Assembly (NCBI RefSeq): GCF_000204055.1
Contig: NW_006768807.1
Span: 29,149-93,148, forward strand
Length of the DNA stretch: 64,000 nt
Source of the DNA: Melampsora larici-populina 98AG31
Lineage: Eukaryota > Basidiomycota > Pucciniomycetes > Pucciniales > Melampsoraceae
Direction: 5' to 3'
This document shows positions 10,534 through 23,619 of this stretch, one piece after another. Every line of letters begins with the position of its first letter. Position 1 is the stretch's first letter. The translations under genes and the position numbers were made by a program. The notes beneath the pieces are model-generated. The model worked only from the letters and a program-made list of their open reading frames with translations. It did no database searches and had not been told where the DNA came from.

Positions 10534-12761
10534 ATGTCTCGATATCTGCCTCCTAATGCTACACTCAAAAGTGATTTCTTTCTTATGACCTAGCCTCAAT
10601 CACTGAAGAACAGTAAAGCTAATTTGTTGTCATTTTTCTCAACAAAGGCACCTTGGAATCAGTTCCTTCAAACGTCAATCCATTTGAATTTGGGCAGGAA
10701 GTCATCAACAGTCTACGATTCCCCAAGGTCCCAACTGCGACTGTTGCTGTACTCATTGTCTTTGCAATCATCCACTTCCTCTCCGCTATAGTTTGTGTCG
10801 TCATACTGCTTCGCTTCATTTTCCCTAAATCAGCTACCCAAAAAGCCAAATATGACTGGTTGTTCAGAAGGATTTATGTCGAAGATGGAGACGGATATCC
10901 GGGTACGCGAACGTCTTGTATACCTTTAAGAACCGGGACTTTGAATCAAGAGTGAAGCTGATTCTTGGTAACATCCTGAAACATGGATAACTTCATCATG
11001 ATTGTGTCAGTGGAGAGCACAGCGCTCATATTGCCCAACAGTGGACCGCTGATGGCATGCTTCCAGCTCCTGGCCAGTATTGTTGCAACAGCGGAAATCT
11101 GGCTCACTTTGGCCTCCTTCAAATCTTACAATGTAGCCTCCAAGAACGGTTTGTTACTCTGGTCAGTCTGAATCTCAAAGGGTTTTCCTTGGGCTCGAAG
11201 TCATGTGATCCCTTGGAATTTGGTGGCTTGGTTCACACCACTGAATCCGAAATTTTCTTATTCTTAGGCTCTATATATCTTGGCTACTAGCTTTCTATGG
11301 GTTTTGGGTGACGGCTTGGGCCTCAGTCTACACTCGGTAAGCTTTCCGCAAAAGGGCTGGAACCTACTCGCATAGCGGATGCCAAAGGCAAGAGATATCT
11401 GAATTTCAGCCCTTGACCTCCCTCTCCACAGGCTGTATACGCAGACAGCGTACGCAGAAATACTCAAATCTTCACCTTCTTTCATCTTCAAGCCTCTGTT
11501 CCTCAATTGTTTCTTTCTGGGTGTACCGGCGTTGGTCACTCTTGTTGAAGTCGGACTTCTCGCTTGGCACATCACTTCTTTCTGTCGTGAGCGCGACATT
11601 TGGCACGATCTAGTTGATTCAATGAAGGAAGCAGCAAAATCATGGACCACCTTGAATAATACGACCAATGCCGCCACCGCGATGTTAAAAGACGGATTGT
11701 TCAACAACGTGACTGGTGATGGTAATGTGACCGCTCTAGTCGCTCAGACGCGTGATGTGACGCGGAGGGCCGCTAGTTTAGTGCGAACCGATGGTGGGCT
11801 GATTCAAAGCTCACAAGTGATGGCCTTTGCTTGGGGCGTGATCCTTCTGATCACACTGTTAGTAAGTCAAACTATTGCTACAAGCAGCAGCAAACCATGT
11901 TGAATTTGCATAGCTAAGTAGTAATTACTTCCTGGGGTACTGGTCAGATTTACGCTACGGCAACTTGGTCATTGATTTCTTTGATCAAGGGTGCTGATAG
12001 TGAGCCGGTTCGCCGGAAACGAAAAGTGCAAGTAGCTTTACTTGTTCGACGCAAAAATACCTACACCGAAGAAGGTGGAGCAATATCTCTTGACAAGGAA
12101 GATGCGAGATTGCTCCATCGAGGGTTGCGTAAGCCACTTCATCACTCCATCATGGTCTACAAAGTTATATCATATTCAAACGCTGATCGGTTTGTGACTT
12201 ATGTCACACTTGCTAACATGGGTTTTAGGGTACCTAACTTTGCACAGCTTGACAATGATCAGTGCCATCTTTTATTCGACTGTTGTCTGTTTTCTCATGG
12301 GCGCCCGTGCTAAGGATATCGTGCTCACGTGGGTGTCTTTTTCCTTTTCTTGTCTAGAGCCATAGACAGTCACAACAAAACACTCTGCTCATTCTCGACG
12401 TGCGCTTGTAATCTGACCTTGGTGGTATATTCATATTCGAAGGGCGCACTGGCGTGGAGTCGGTTCATGGCTATCGCTAGCCAATGGAATCTTCATTGCC
12501 ACTGCAATGTCGTTTCAATTTGTAAGCTGATTTCTGTACCTCTACGCGTCCTATATATCAAGTCCTCTTCGTGGGGAAACATTCTCATTGTGTGATCGGT
12601 ATCTTATTCTTGTACCGCAGTGGCGCGTATGGGTCGATCTAGACATCATCATCCCGGTTCAAGACCCGCGGAAGCAACATGAATGTGGCTCATGCCAAGA
12701 TATTCCTATGCAAGAGGCTAAAGGTCGCATATGGCGATCATCTTGCACGTGTGATGCTTAA
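10534..12761 (+). CDS. Multi-span membrane protein, family unknown
   Basis: The model starts at ATG 10534 (MSRYLPPNATLK). After a short intron, exon 2 (from about 10630) has NPFEFGQEVINSLRFPKV and a membrane helix (TVAVLIVFAIIHFLSAIVCVV). Further exons encode helices near 11045-11110, 11270-11335, 11505-11580, 11815-11865, 12230-12300 and 12480-12530, about seven in all. Between the fourth and fifth is an extracytosolic-looking loop with NNTT, NNVT and GNVT glycosylation sequons. The last exon encodes WRVWVDLDIIIPVQ and a Cys-containing tail ending at TAA 12759-12761. Most introns have good GT-AG ends, for example GTCAGT at 11162 and GTAAGC after 12520. The frame changes near 10900 between the 'DGDGYP' and 'KNRDFESRVKLILGN' segments without an obvious intron, so an indel or a missed splice is possible. 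The seven-helix layout resembles receptor-like proteins of basidiomycetes, but no ligand or function can be assigned. Confidence 0.55.
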
Positions 12762-14716
12762 CTCCCTAGCTATCATTTTTGAACATCTTGTCTATCTTGA
12801 TGGGTAAGTTTACTGCATTGAAGCTGGATATCTTCATCGTTGGATAAGAGCCTTGGATAAATCTGACGCAGTCGCAATTGGAAAACCTCTTGGCCTTGTA
12901 CCTCTTCTTTTCTTCGTCTGTATAGTCAAAATAACTTTGTGGAACACTACTCCAAGGAGTTATGCCAAAGTTATACGGTTCATAATAAATCAAAATCGCA
13001 TACATTTATATTTGTTCATACGTTGTTTTTCATCTTATCAAGGCGCACAGACAATCCAGATCATGTTTCTATTTTAGTATCATCTCTGAATAGCTCAGTC
13101 CTCTATTCATCAACTGACCATCAGCGCTTCTTAATTCTGATCTTTTTATACATCATTTTCACTGGTATTCACGTTGATCTCGTTCTATTACATAGCATAT
13201 TCCTCCTCTCTTGAAATTTTCTCGAAATCTTACTGATTTTCCCAAGTATTAACTCCTTTGCTTCCCCATAAATAAAGTCAGCCCATAAAACTCATTCATG
13301 ATTATTATGTAAACACGGGTTGTCCCAACTGACCAATCACTGGGCCTCAGCCCAATTCTACACGTTGATCAACTGTGAAGCATTCAGTCTCAGCCAGCCA
13401 CATTTTCAGACCCTCCCTGCAAGCTAGAATTGGTCCAACATTAAGTTTCCAAAGAGAATTAACAACATGAATATATTAATCATGCTACAAGAATCAAGTA
13501 GGGAGCCCACTTGTGTTCAAAGCGGACTTCTTATCCCATCATATCCTAGAAAGAGTTTCTGTATTTAGATATAAATTTAGATATAATCTTTCATCTTTTT
13601 AAAAGAATCCACCAATATACGCAACTTGTGACAAGTCCAAGCAAAATCAGACTCAAGATTTATAATTGGGCCTTGTAAACCTGGCTTGTTCAGGTTCACC
13701 ATTAGCAGAGGACTTCATCTGAACCAGATTGAAATCGTGCTGGACATGACACCAAGACATAGATGATTTATGATGATGCACTTGGGTCTGTACTTGTGTC
13801 TTTGCAAGGCTACTTGTTGATAGTTAGCATCATAATCCACAATGTCGTTACTTGACTAGATGAGATTACTCATAGGGATCTTATACGTCACGTATACAAA
13901 TCCGCATGTATTCAATACCTGATCATGATATTTTGAGCTTTATTGTCACATCTTCAAGTTTTATAAACGGGCATGAAGCGCCATATCTGGACGCTATAAA
14001 AATCCGATTTGAATGTGTGTTCCGTGTGATCCTCCTACTTTTTGATATAATCATGGTCTCATGAATTGTAATCATTAAGTAGGTGTCAAATCACGTACAT
14101 ACACAGGTACTCGAGTCCTTGGCATGGAGTACTACTATTTTCTGTTCATATAAACAACATACATACATACTTCATTGCCATGAAGATTGTTCAAGGTCTG
14201 ATTGTTGTCTTTGAGTGACCTGACACAAGGAGTTGCCCATTGCTTCTCATCCGAGGGCTACGGCGAGGCTTGCATGTATCAGGGCAATTGCCCACATAGT
14301 AAAGACGTCTTCATTTTGTGATTCTGTGTGACAATTGAGAAAAAATCGTTTTATCAGACTAGATCGATGGTGTCCAAGTAGGAAGCTAATTGACATGATG
14401 AAGAGTTATCATCCAGGTTGTTTTTGAATCGATGATGAGCGGGAAATCGCGAGAGGAGGGACATTGTAGTTGGACTAAATTGAGACCGTCGCAGACACAA
14501 CGTGACTAAAATGGAAAATCATTGAGACAGGCTTTTGACCTTAGCTTAACGGCCGCGCGAGGGGCTTAGTTAAGCTAACTTTTGACCGTAACCCTGAGAT
14601 TCCAGAGACTCTTCCTTTCCCTCTCCTTCAGACACATTCGGCTCCGTCGATCAACCAACCTCTTGCCCCAGATAAACCCACCCGGAAGGTTATCTCAATA
14701 TCTTACCAATCGAACA
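12762..14716. other. Intergenic
   Basis: No coding, RNA or transposon signature was found. A small structure at about 14531-14590 has tagcttaac and gttaagcta as inverted arms, flanked by a direct repeat of ttttgacc. It may be a relic insertion. Confidence 0.4.
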
Positions 14717-15673
14717 TGGAAGATTCAATGCTACCATCGCCACCACCGAAGCCGGACTTCACCAGTCGTATCAAACTGAAACATCGATGTTAGTTGTAGC
14801 AAGACAGATCTATCTTGAATCATCAAACGAACACCTCACTGACTTTGGAATTCATCCCTTTAGATACAGAATTGAAATCTATTTTCTATGAGATAAAGAA
14901 TCGTTCTAATGGCTACAAGGCTGAGCTTTCAGAAAAGGAGTCCAAAGAGAGCAAACTGAGATCTGAATGCGAGTTGAGTGACTTTCGTCCCTTCAAAACA
15001 CCTTAATCTGTTCATCACCAGTTCCAAAGTACGATTGACTGAATCCGATTTCAACCCGCTTATATCCTATGAAACAGCTTGATTCTCGATCAAATTGAAT
15101 TGATCCGCACTCGATTGCCCTTGCCTTCGAACGATGATGCATCACTTGACGAGGAACCAGAGCGAAAGAGAATCAAACGCTATCAAACCCACGATCCTTC
15201 ATTACCATTTCTTTTCGATTCAGATGGTGAAGAAGACGCAGGAGAAGAGGACGCAGATGGATATAATGAGAGAGATGACGAGAGTGAAGGTGGGAGGACC
15301 GAAATGGATGCAAGCTCTATCACGTCGCTCGGAACTCAATCAATCGGCGCACAGCCTTCCCGACCACCGATAGATCAGGATATGAATGGCGAAGAAGATG
15401 CTGACGCTGAAGTAGATGAAGATGATGAAGATGATGAAGACGCAGAAGCAGACGAAGACGATAGTGATGACGCCGATGATGGACAACTTGAACCAATCCA
15501 ATCTTACCAACCCTGAAATTGATTCGGCTTTGAATAGATCTTTAGAAGGCCATATGCCTCCGATACTACATTCCGCCCTACTTGACCGATCTGAAGCACT
15601 CAAATATCTCTTTGGTGGAAGCGATCCAGCCCAGTATTCTTCTGAAAAGACTTTAGGGAATGATCGCAAGTAG
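14717..15673 (+). pseudogene. Acidic low-complexity hypothetical protein, probably broken
   Basis: A start at 14717 (MEDSMLPSPPPKPDF) leads to a charged, helix-prone segment near 14880-14990 (KSIFYEIKNRSNGYKAEL). A further segment at 15079-15180 has LILDQIELIRTRLPLPSND and KRKRIKRY-like basic residues. A long Asp/Glu repeat from GATGAA units follows (15225-15480), and then, in another frame, HSALLDRSEALKYLFGG up to 15673. The pieces lie in different frames. Some breaks could be introns, but stops at 15004 and 15514 and the absence of clear splice pairs suggest decay. I do not recognise the family. The acidic tract suggests a nuclear or chromatin role at most. Confidence 0.35.
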
Positions 15674-17567
15674 AGAACAAACACTCGGATTCGTCAACCC
15701 AATTTTCCGTGAAACAGTCAAGCTAACGATTTTTGCTCGCGAAGCTATTTGAACACATCAAACCACTCGCACAGGATGCGATGTCTATAATAATCATTGT
15801 TTTTGTTTTATCATCTCGTTTTACCTCCCTGATTATGAATTACCGCTTCCAATGGGCCTCGTTTGATTTGCCTTGATATTCAATGTAACAACAAGATGTA
15901 CATGTCCGTTGGAAGAGAAGAGCCCCTTCATGCCCATCCAACTCTAATATGCAGACGCCTGATCGTGCAACACAGCTGACTCAAATTCCACACGTCAACG
16001 AACATTGATACCGTACTCCATCAAAGAGAAAACTTGCTGCATCATGGCATGTCATCTATACGCTCCTATTGACAGCCTGCCAAGGGGGAATAAGTCAATG
16101 TAGAGAAATCGAGTGAAGATTTGTCTGGCTTGAACCTTCAAAGTGCCTATTTTTGCAAATAAGTGATATGATGTTTTTTGATCTTCTTGTATTGTATGTA
16201 CCGCTGAGCTTAACTTAAGCCGCTCTAGCAAGCTAACTTGACTGCAAGTCCTTCCTCACATCCTCTCGGGAACATCTCTGCGGTTGGTGGCTTGTTTTAA
16301 GCTAGTCCAGCAAGCGCGTTCGCCGCTCAAGGACGCGACGAACGCGTGTACCGCGTAATATCCCTATCGAGGATCAAGTCCACACCACACCACATTATAA
16401 TATCTCGCCCGGTGCACCACCAAGGAGCTAGAATATCGTTAACTTTCAATTCTTCGGAACCATTTTTGACTTCTTTCAAGTAATCCTTCACTAGAGACCA
16501 ATTCTCCTTCAACATGCCACGCGCTCGTAGAAACAAACTCGTCAATCTAATTGAAGACTGTCACACTATGCCCAAACAGAGGCGTCGACGACCAGCTGAT
16601 AGTCCACCTTCGATGACACCTGAAAAAGCACGATCGATCTCAGAAGCTCTTGGTATTGGTATATACAATCAACCTCTACCCAATAAAGCTCAAGATCACA
16701 AATATATTTCTAAGAGACAAAGCAAGCAAGTTTCTATATATGCATGTACTTGTGCTCTGTAATAACTTTACTAACACCATTAATTGCTTCACCGCTCACT
16801 ATCTTGTGGGTTTTTTAGCCGGTTCAACAGAATAAGTTAAAGACGACTTTAAGGACCAGGCGCACTTTGTCTAGATTTTTGCACGTCGTTAGCAGGTTTT
16901 CCACTGCTAGAGTGGTTTTTGAATCTGGGATCTGCAGAGGAATTCGGTTAGAGTGCGAGTGACATGCTACAGAGTGTCACTCGCTCACCTATCTAAAACC
17001 ATGCCCAATGTTTGAGATGTCCAATGATTAATTTTACCTCGGCCTGAATGCTGAGCTTGTGTTCTATCGAATTCAAGCTGCAATGCTTTCCCTTTGAAAA
17101 GATTGAACAGAAACAAGTAAGATTCCGGAGCTCAAAAAATCACTACAAAATGGCTACCCCAACATGAGAAACAAGCAAACTAACCACATATAGTTGGATT
17201 TTAGGAACTATTTGACTGAGGAGAGCGGATAACACAATCGGGCAAACATATAAGCAATTCCAGCATGTGTGGCTTACGTGCATTGCCACACCCGAGACCT
17301 TTCACAGAAAAGAACTCCCAAAACCCATGGCTCTTTGCTGTGATTTGACCTCGCAAAGTTCATGCGGGCAACAAAATTCGGACAGAAGGGCAAATAAAAT
17401 CACTTTCAAAAGGCCAAAAAACCGAATGTTTGACAACGATGATGTCGAATAGTGAGACAATCAGAAGGTCCAGAAATCTGCCTTTTTGATTCTTTACTAT
17501 GCAGGGAGAGACATCCGGAGTAAGGGGTAGATGACCATCATACATTCATGATAGATGAATGGATGAT
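15674..17567. other. Intergenic with a short unassigned ORF
   Basis: A plus-strand frame at 16514-16762 (MPRARRNKLVNLIEDC, then TPEKARSISEALGIG) looks protein-like in its first 70 codons but has no known motif and no clear splice donor. It may be a first exon or a relic. The remainder shows nothing recognisable. Confidence 0.35.
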
Positions 17568-17600
17568 GTCGTGCCTCACTGAAACTATGTGAGGCACGAC
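17568..17600. repeat. Perfect 12-bp stem-loop
   Basis: The arms gtcgtgcctcac (17568-17579) and gtgaggcacgac (17589-17600) pair perfectly around a 9-nt loop. It is isolated in non-coding DNA. It could be a relic MITE core or a transcribed hairpin; no poly-T tract suggests a Pol III terminator. Confidence 0.7.
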
Positions 17601-18817
17601 AAGAAGAAAACGAGTATCTTGCTGTTCGAACTGTAAAGGACGTCTCAAAAGGACAATTGACCCAAATTTGAGACGAGAAAGTGAGAAAACGTGAAAAACA
17701 ATGCAGAATAGTAATGAACAAGCCGGAAAATCTGCGCCTGGTCTCTTTTAAACCAAATCATTCGTATGCAAATGAAACTCTCTTTTACATATCTCTACAG
17801 CTTTTAATTTTGACTTTGTGTTCAATAGGAGAAGCTATCAACAAACCAAATGATACTTGGAGATGGTCAGATTGTGAAAGTCGACTTAAAGATGAAAGTT
17901 TTGAATCAACTCATGAACCATCTAATCCTGATTACAAATCTTGAATTACTACTTCAAACAAAAGTTTTACAGAACAAAGAGCTCGTCAGATCAATATCGA
18001 CCTTCTGATCAATCATGTCTCCCTTATACCTATACTGAAGGTTTTGTTTCTAAGTGTATAAGTCAAGACAGAAAAAGTAGCAAAAAATAGACTTGAAAAA
18101 GGGTACAGAGACGCTGGAGGGTTCTTGAAAGCAGATGGAAAATGAATCATGTTTTCTTGTATTTGTACAAACACTATGAACCTTCACTAAAGAAAATGCC
18201 TCTATGACTAATTGTTGTGTTCAGGCGTGAAGACTTTGTCATCAAGTCTTTTTTTGTGGTTTTTTGACTTGTACTGCTTCCCACAATGATGAATATCACT
18301 TTACCTCACACGCCAAGTTGTCAAGTTGACTACATATGGAGCTATCAAGAATCAATATTAAGAGAATGGCGATTGTTCTGCTCCCTCCTGAGTCCTACCA
18401 CATCCCACCTAAATGATAAATCATCAAAGGTATATAATTATCAGTACACCCCTCCCCGCTTTCCACAACCAATGTTAATACTTCAAGATCGTAATAATTT
18501 TTTATAAATTGATTAATTAACATAATACAAACAACCCTTTGTACAAAAGAAACAAATAGGTATCTATAAAGAAAAATGATAAATAAAAACCTAAACACAT
18601 ACATAAAATCTGCTACAAAGAAAACAGTCAAAAAGGATTGTCCACTTTTTTACCATTCAAAAAACAAAACTTAAAAGACAATCAATTCGATTCGTTGACA
18701 CAAAATTATTACACATTCGGGTTTTTTTTTTGGAAAAATCCATGCCACTGATCAAACCTAGAACTCAAACATAAAAAAAAACAGATACAAAGATAGGATT
18801 GTGCCTTAAGAGATGAT
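17601..18817. other. Intergenic and 3' flank of the inositol phosphatase gene
   Basis: A plus-strand frame at 17681-17944 has one hydrophobic helix (LFYISLQLLILTLCSIG), but no family was recognised. AT-rich DNA from 18480 to 18817 is the likely 3' UTR and flank of the minus-strand gene that ends at 18818. Confidence 0.35.
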
Positions 18818-21800
18818 TTATGAAACAAAACTAGAAGTACTAGAGATTCTTTTCAAATCAGGTCTAGGTTTTAATTCTGGTTTATTTAATTTAGGTTTAG
18901 GAGGAATAGGAGGAGGTTGAGGTTGAGGTCGAGGAGGTAAAGAATTCGATCGAGAAAGGTTACTTTGAAGATCCAATGAAGGAACTCGACTTCTAATAAC
19001 AGGTCGTTTACTTTTTATAATCGGTGGTCTTGATACTGGCCATGGTACTAATTTATCATCATTGGTTTCTGTATCATTTAATAAAGAAGACTCTTCTGGT
19101 TCAGTTGGATATAGACTAGATGTTGGTCTTGATATTGGAATTGGAATATTCGCGATTTGTGAAAATGTTAATGAGCCATCTCCTTCTTCTTTGACATTGT
19201 TCTCTATTGGTGGGGTTGGACGATTTAATGGACGTCTCGGTGGTGGTGGTGGTGGTTTTTTCGACAGGACTGGTGGTGGATCGGGACTTGCACGAGGTTG
19301 TGAGTTCAATTTCATAGGAGGTCTCGCAGGTATAGCTGGTGGAGGACCTTTGGCGCCGAAAGCCGAAAAAGCGGGTGAGGTGGGCGTAGGGCAAAGTGAA
19401 GCGGTGGCATGAACTTCGATAACTGAGCCAGTTTGAGGTATTGATGGTTCTGATGTAGTGGCTATAAGTCGTGGAGGAGATACCATATAATCCGGATCGA
19501 AAGGATTGTTAGTTTTCCCACTAACTCGGGACAGTTCTTCCGGTGTGGCTACATAGATCCCATTCGGATTTTCTGTCATCATCAATTTCAAAATAGCAAA
19601 ATAAGTCGTCAAGATCACTGCAGATATGATTAGGACGTATTAAAAGAAAAATATATCCAACCTAGAGTTTTCCACCACTCTTCTGTTGTGTTTAAATCTG
19701 AAGAGGTTTGTGCTACGCGCAAAACCAAAGCTTAAGTCAAAGTACACCTACATGTTCAAAAATGATCTTCAAACTTACAATCACATATTATGGGTCCCAA
19801 AATCTGACTTCGAACGCGTTTCAGTGAAACGCTTTGTGTAACTTCTTTCCTAATAGCATCTTTTTTTACCCGATCTACGACTCTAACCTTTGCTCTGATG
19901 ATAGCGTAGACTGGTCTATGATCTGAGACTTTAAGTTCAGCTCTTGAATAATTGGTTAAATCGAGCTGGGATCATCAAACAGGTTTGATAAGTACATTTG
20001 GACACATCAGTAAGAAAAAATCAACTCACATCATCCCCTAGATACAAAATCCGATCTGATTTCAAACAAGAACAACCGGTCAATGGAAAGCTATAAAAGT
20101 TTAGCCAAGGGTAGCTTACCTGTCCAAGCGGGTATTCTTAGCTTCTCACTTGTGTCATAGCCTACATTGAATCGTCTCAGTCAACCAAATCTGATCATAA
20201 AACATTCAGGAAGAAGAAAAACTCACGGTCTGTGCCGATGTCATATTTATAAGTGGGTGGAAATGTGATAGGACCTTCCAAATATTTCGGGAATACAGCT
20301 TGGGTTGACATGTTCGCCAGTAACTGAGTTTGTCATGAAAGATAAGTCATCCCCAAAATCACCTAATGGAGCAAATGCGACCGGATGTGATCGAGACTTA
20401 CCTGATCAGCAGCTAGTAATGTTGTAAGATCCTTTTCCACGACCGCTTGGCGTACAAACTCGTTACTCAGACCTCCGCCAATCCGGTAGTTGAAATCACC
20501 AGCCCAAATAACATTCCTTTTTTTCATAGATAAAAATCAGTACTTATCTCGTGTTCAACTAAGTCCATTATAAATTTAAATCCTAACTCAACTCATGACT
20601 GGAAATGGTCTTGCCCTTTAAGAATTCAAGTTCATTATAAATCGTAAGATAATCATGATTTCTTTCTTCAACATTGTTATATCCGGCAGCAAAATGAGCC
20701 GTAACAAAACAAAAACTAGAATCATGATACTGTAATCGAATCGAAACAGCTCCCTTGTTTCCTGCCATTCCTTTCAAACCAGTCTGTTTCATCTATCAGT
20801 AATTTAATCATCAATTATGGTTTAATAGAAATCTGAAAAGATACCTTTTTAGTTGTTGCTTCTACCGATCTGACTTCATTTACCATATCGGACTTGACCA
20901 AGATGATTAAAGCGGTACCAACTAATTGATCTGAACGTAAGATCACGTATGAACTCTTCTTATCTGGACGTCGCTCGAGAGATGTCATGATGGTTTGCTC
21001 CCATCTACGTCTAAACCACAGCAAGGTCAGAATTAATGCTAAATTATGATAGACGAGATCATCAAACGGTGAAAAAGAAAAATGTGAAATCAAAACCAAA
21101 CTTTTTTTCTGGATCGGTGATCATGATTTGTTGAGGAGACAATTTGACAATTTCTTGGAAGGCGATGACCATGATATCCGGCTCGTTGGCTGCAATGAGA
21201 GTAAGCAATATGGTCAATGTCTTCGGGACCTACTTCGAAGCAATGTGAATAGAAACAAACATCCGACTGGCCACAGCCATTTCATAAGATCTTCACTAGT
21301 CAACGCAGATGGTATTCGCCCATTCAGATTATAAGTCCCGGCCCATATCGTGATCGGTAGAGCTGAAGAGTATTCCGATTGCCGAGTATGTAAGAGTGAC
21401 TTGACTGTATCATTGATAGGATCAAAAACTTTTACAGGTTTTTGCTGATTCAGATTGCCCTGCGTAGATCACATGAAGGTTTTTATGGTCAATTTCAATT
21501 TTACAACCAGTTTGATGATACGCTCACAAGTAACAAATCGATGTTGGCTTGTTTCGACTTATCAACAAAGTTCGAGTTGTACATCCGGCCTACTGACTTT
21601 GATGCATTCGACAACATGCCTGACTCGAGAAAAAAATCAAAGGTTGAATGACAGGCTGGTTAAGGATACTACAATGATAAACTGACCACTAAATGTTTGT
21701 TTCCCACCCCGAGTGAAGCTAGTATTCAGAGCTCCAGTTCCAGCATATATTTTGGATAACGCATCTCCATTCTGTGTGGTCAAGGTGTCAGTGCCAAGTC

Positions 21801-23619
21801 GAATCTGAGAGATTGACACGCATGGCTCACGTCTGCCCACAATGTTCGATGGCAGCTCCACTACCAGCGAAACGAGATTCAGTTATCCTGGGTATTGTGG
21901 TTGGTAAGGCAAATGACATACAAAGTAATCGGATCGGAGCAGATGTGGATAAATGGTCGAAAGGAATTTCTCTACTGCTGTCCTCGATAACATATCCTGA
22001 ACAACTACAAAGGTTGATTCCCAAAGGCAAAAAAACGGATGAACAAGAAAACCAAAATCCGAAAGATCTAAAGTTTTCACCCACCATTGGTCCGATCTAA
22101 ACTAATATCTTTGACCAATCAACGAGCAAAAGTTTGCAAGATAGTTCTATATCAATATCAATCGATATCATTCTCGAATGCCATGTACGCACCAATCCAA
22201 ACAATTAGTCCTAAAAACTCCCGTCTGGCTTTCGCAGATGGTAGGTTGTTTACCATCTGGTTGTAAAGCTGCTAAGCAGTATCCGAACTGATCGACTTGC
22301 CCACCAACATGTTGCTCATTAAAAAGTTGATGTCTTACACCTTCTAATCCGTTCAACTTGGAACGTTGATGCAAATCAAAATGTGTCATTCCAACAGTCT
22401 CTCTTGTGTACGCCTGATGTCTATCACTATAAGCTTGACTGAGTTGAATTTCACCCTCTCTTGAACAGCTTAATAAGTTGACAACTTGAACAATCGAATA
22501 CTGGGTTAAGAGATCTTCAAAATGACGTTCAAAGGCTGGTTGAGTAGCCACACCTGTTCGTGTCAGTTGAATTCGATGACCTTGCCCACTTAAACCACCA
22601 ATCACATTTGTCATTCCAGTACCGCTCTGTTCAAAAAACAATGGTACTGATCCTCGAATCTGGACATAAGAAAAGAGAGCAGCGCCTGTGAGGATCAGAG
22701 TCTCGGTCTCAACAAAATTCGCCACGTTTCCATTATCATCGATTCCACGCGTATTGAACCTAGTTCCAGCCCTTCGAGAGCCAAGTCGGGAGATAACTGA
22801 GATCCATAGATTGATCGGTTTAGGTTGTGGATCTTCGTGATCTGGTAAGGGGGGTAATTTGAGCTCATATGTATTTACATAGCCTTGAATGGCAGAGACA
22901 AGAAATCCTTGACGATCAAATTCATCCCTCAATTCATTTGATAGACCATCTTTAAATCCACTTAGTCCAGCCATCATGAATGAGTTCCAAAGGAAACGTG
23001 GATCATAAGCTTGTGTAGGATTTGAAAGTCTTGCTTGAAGTCGAGATGAGAGATCATATCCAGTCGAATAATAGAATTGACCATTCGACATTATCTTCTT
23101 TAGTCCACTCACTGATGGATGATCATAGAGACCTTCATCTGAGTCATTATTGTTAAGAGTAGAGGCTTGGTAATGATCGAATGCAGCAGAAGTGAGACAG
23201 AAGAAATCGACCGCTAGGATTCGATGAATAGGTTCTCGAGTAGGGTCCAAAGAGCTAAAGCTTGTTGTATGCGTGACGATTGATACAAAGATATCTACGC
23301 ATACCCTCGCATACCAATGAACTGAAGTCAGTTCACACCTCATTCCAGGAAAGTCTAGAGAAAGGTGAAATCGAAGCTCACCGCGATCGAGTTGAAGTAG
23401 ACCTAAACAACCACAACATCGCGCAAGCTTGATAGAGCTTGGGTTTCCGAGTTCCTTGATATCAATAAACTCAACCACTACCTCTGGACGATGAAGAGGT
23501 GAGGTGACTGTGGTAGCATGATTGGGAGATGGTCTAAAGATGAGGGCGTGTGTTGGCGAAGTGATTAAAAGAGTTCGAGGTTTAGAGATCAAACGAAGGG
23601 TGAGTTCGACCTGCTTCAT
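18818..23619 (-). CDS. Synaptojanin-like SAC1 / inositol 5-phosphatase (Inp51/52/53-type)
   Basis: This is a two-domain phosphoinositide phosphatase. Plasma-membrane PI(4,5)P2 and other phosphoinositides are the family substrates, with roles in endocytosis and actin. Start 23619 (MKQVELTLRL) is preferred over 23733 because homologous N-termini begin there. Exon 1 (23619-23382) and exon 2 (23294-22193) carry the SAC domain with HRILAVDFFCLTS, PLFFEQSG and GVFRTNCLD. The catalytic Cx5R motif is completed by a 17-nt micro-exon (22085-22101) encoding LDRTN, then VVQDMLSRTAVEKFL (22004-21922), WSCHRTLWAD and NGDALSKIYAGTGALNTSF. The 5-phosphatase domain follows: WAGTYNLNGR, FQEIVKLSPQQIM, GLKGMAGNKGAVSIRL with TAHFAAGYNNVEERN, VIWAGDFNYRIGGG, FPPTYKYDIGTD, PAWTDRILYLG and DHRPVYA. 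The C-terminal exon is Pro-rich (PPPPPPRRP) with an NNPFDPD motif that could bind EH-domain proteins. All catalytic motifs are present and no stop was found, so the gene looks functional, with a dozen or more exons. Confidence 0.9.

Noticed and set aside
16327..16545. Minus-strand frame opposite the 16514 ORF
   Set aside because: No motif and unlikely composition; it looks like chance.
19062..19412. Gly-rich plus-strand frame
   Set aside because: It is the antisense shadow of the Pro-rich tail of the inositol phosphatase gene.
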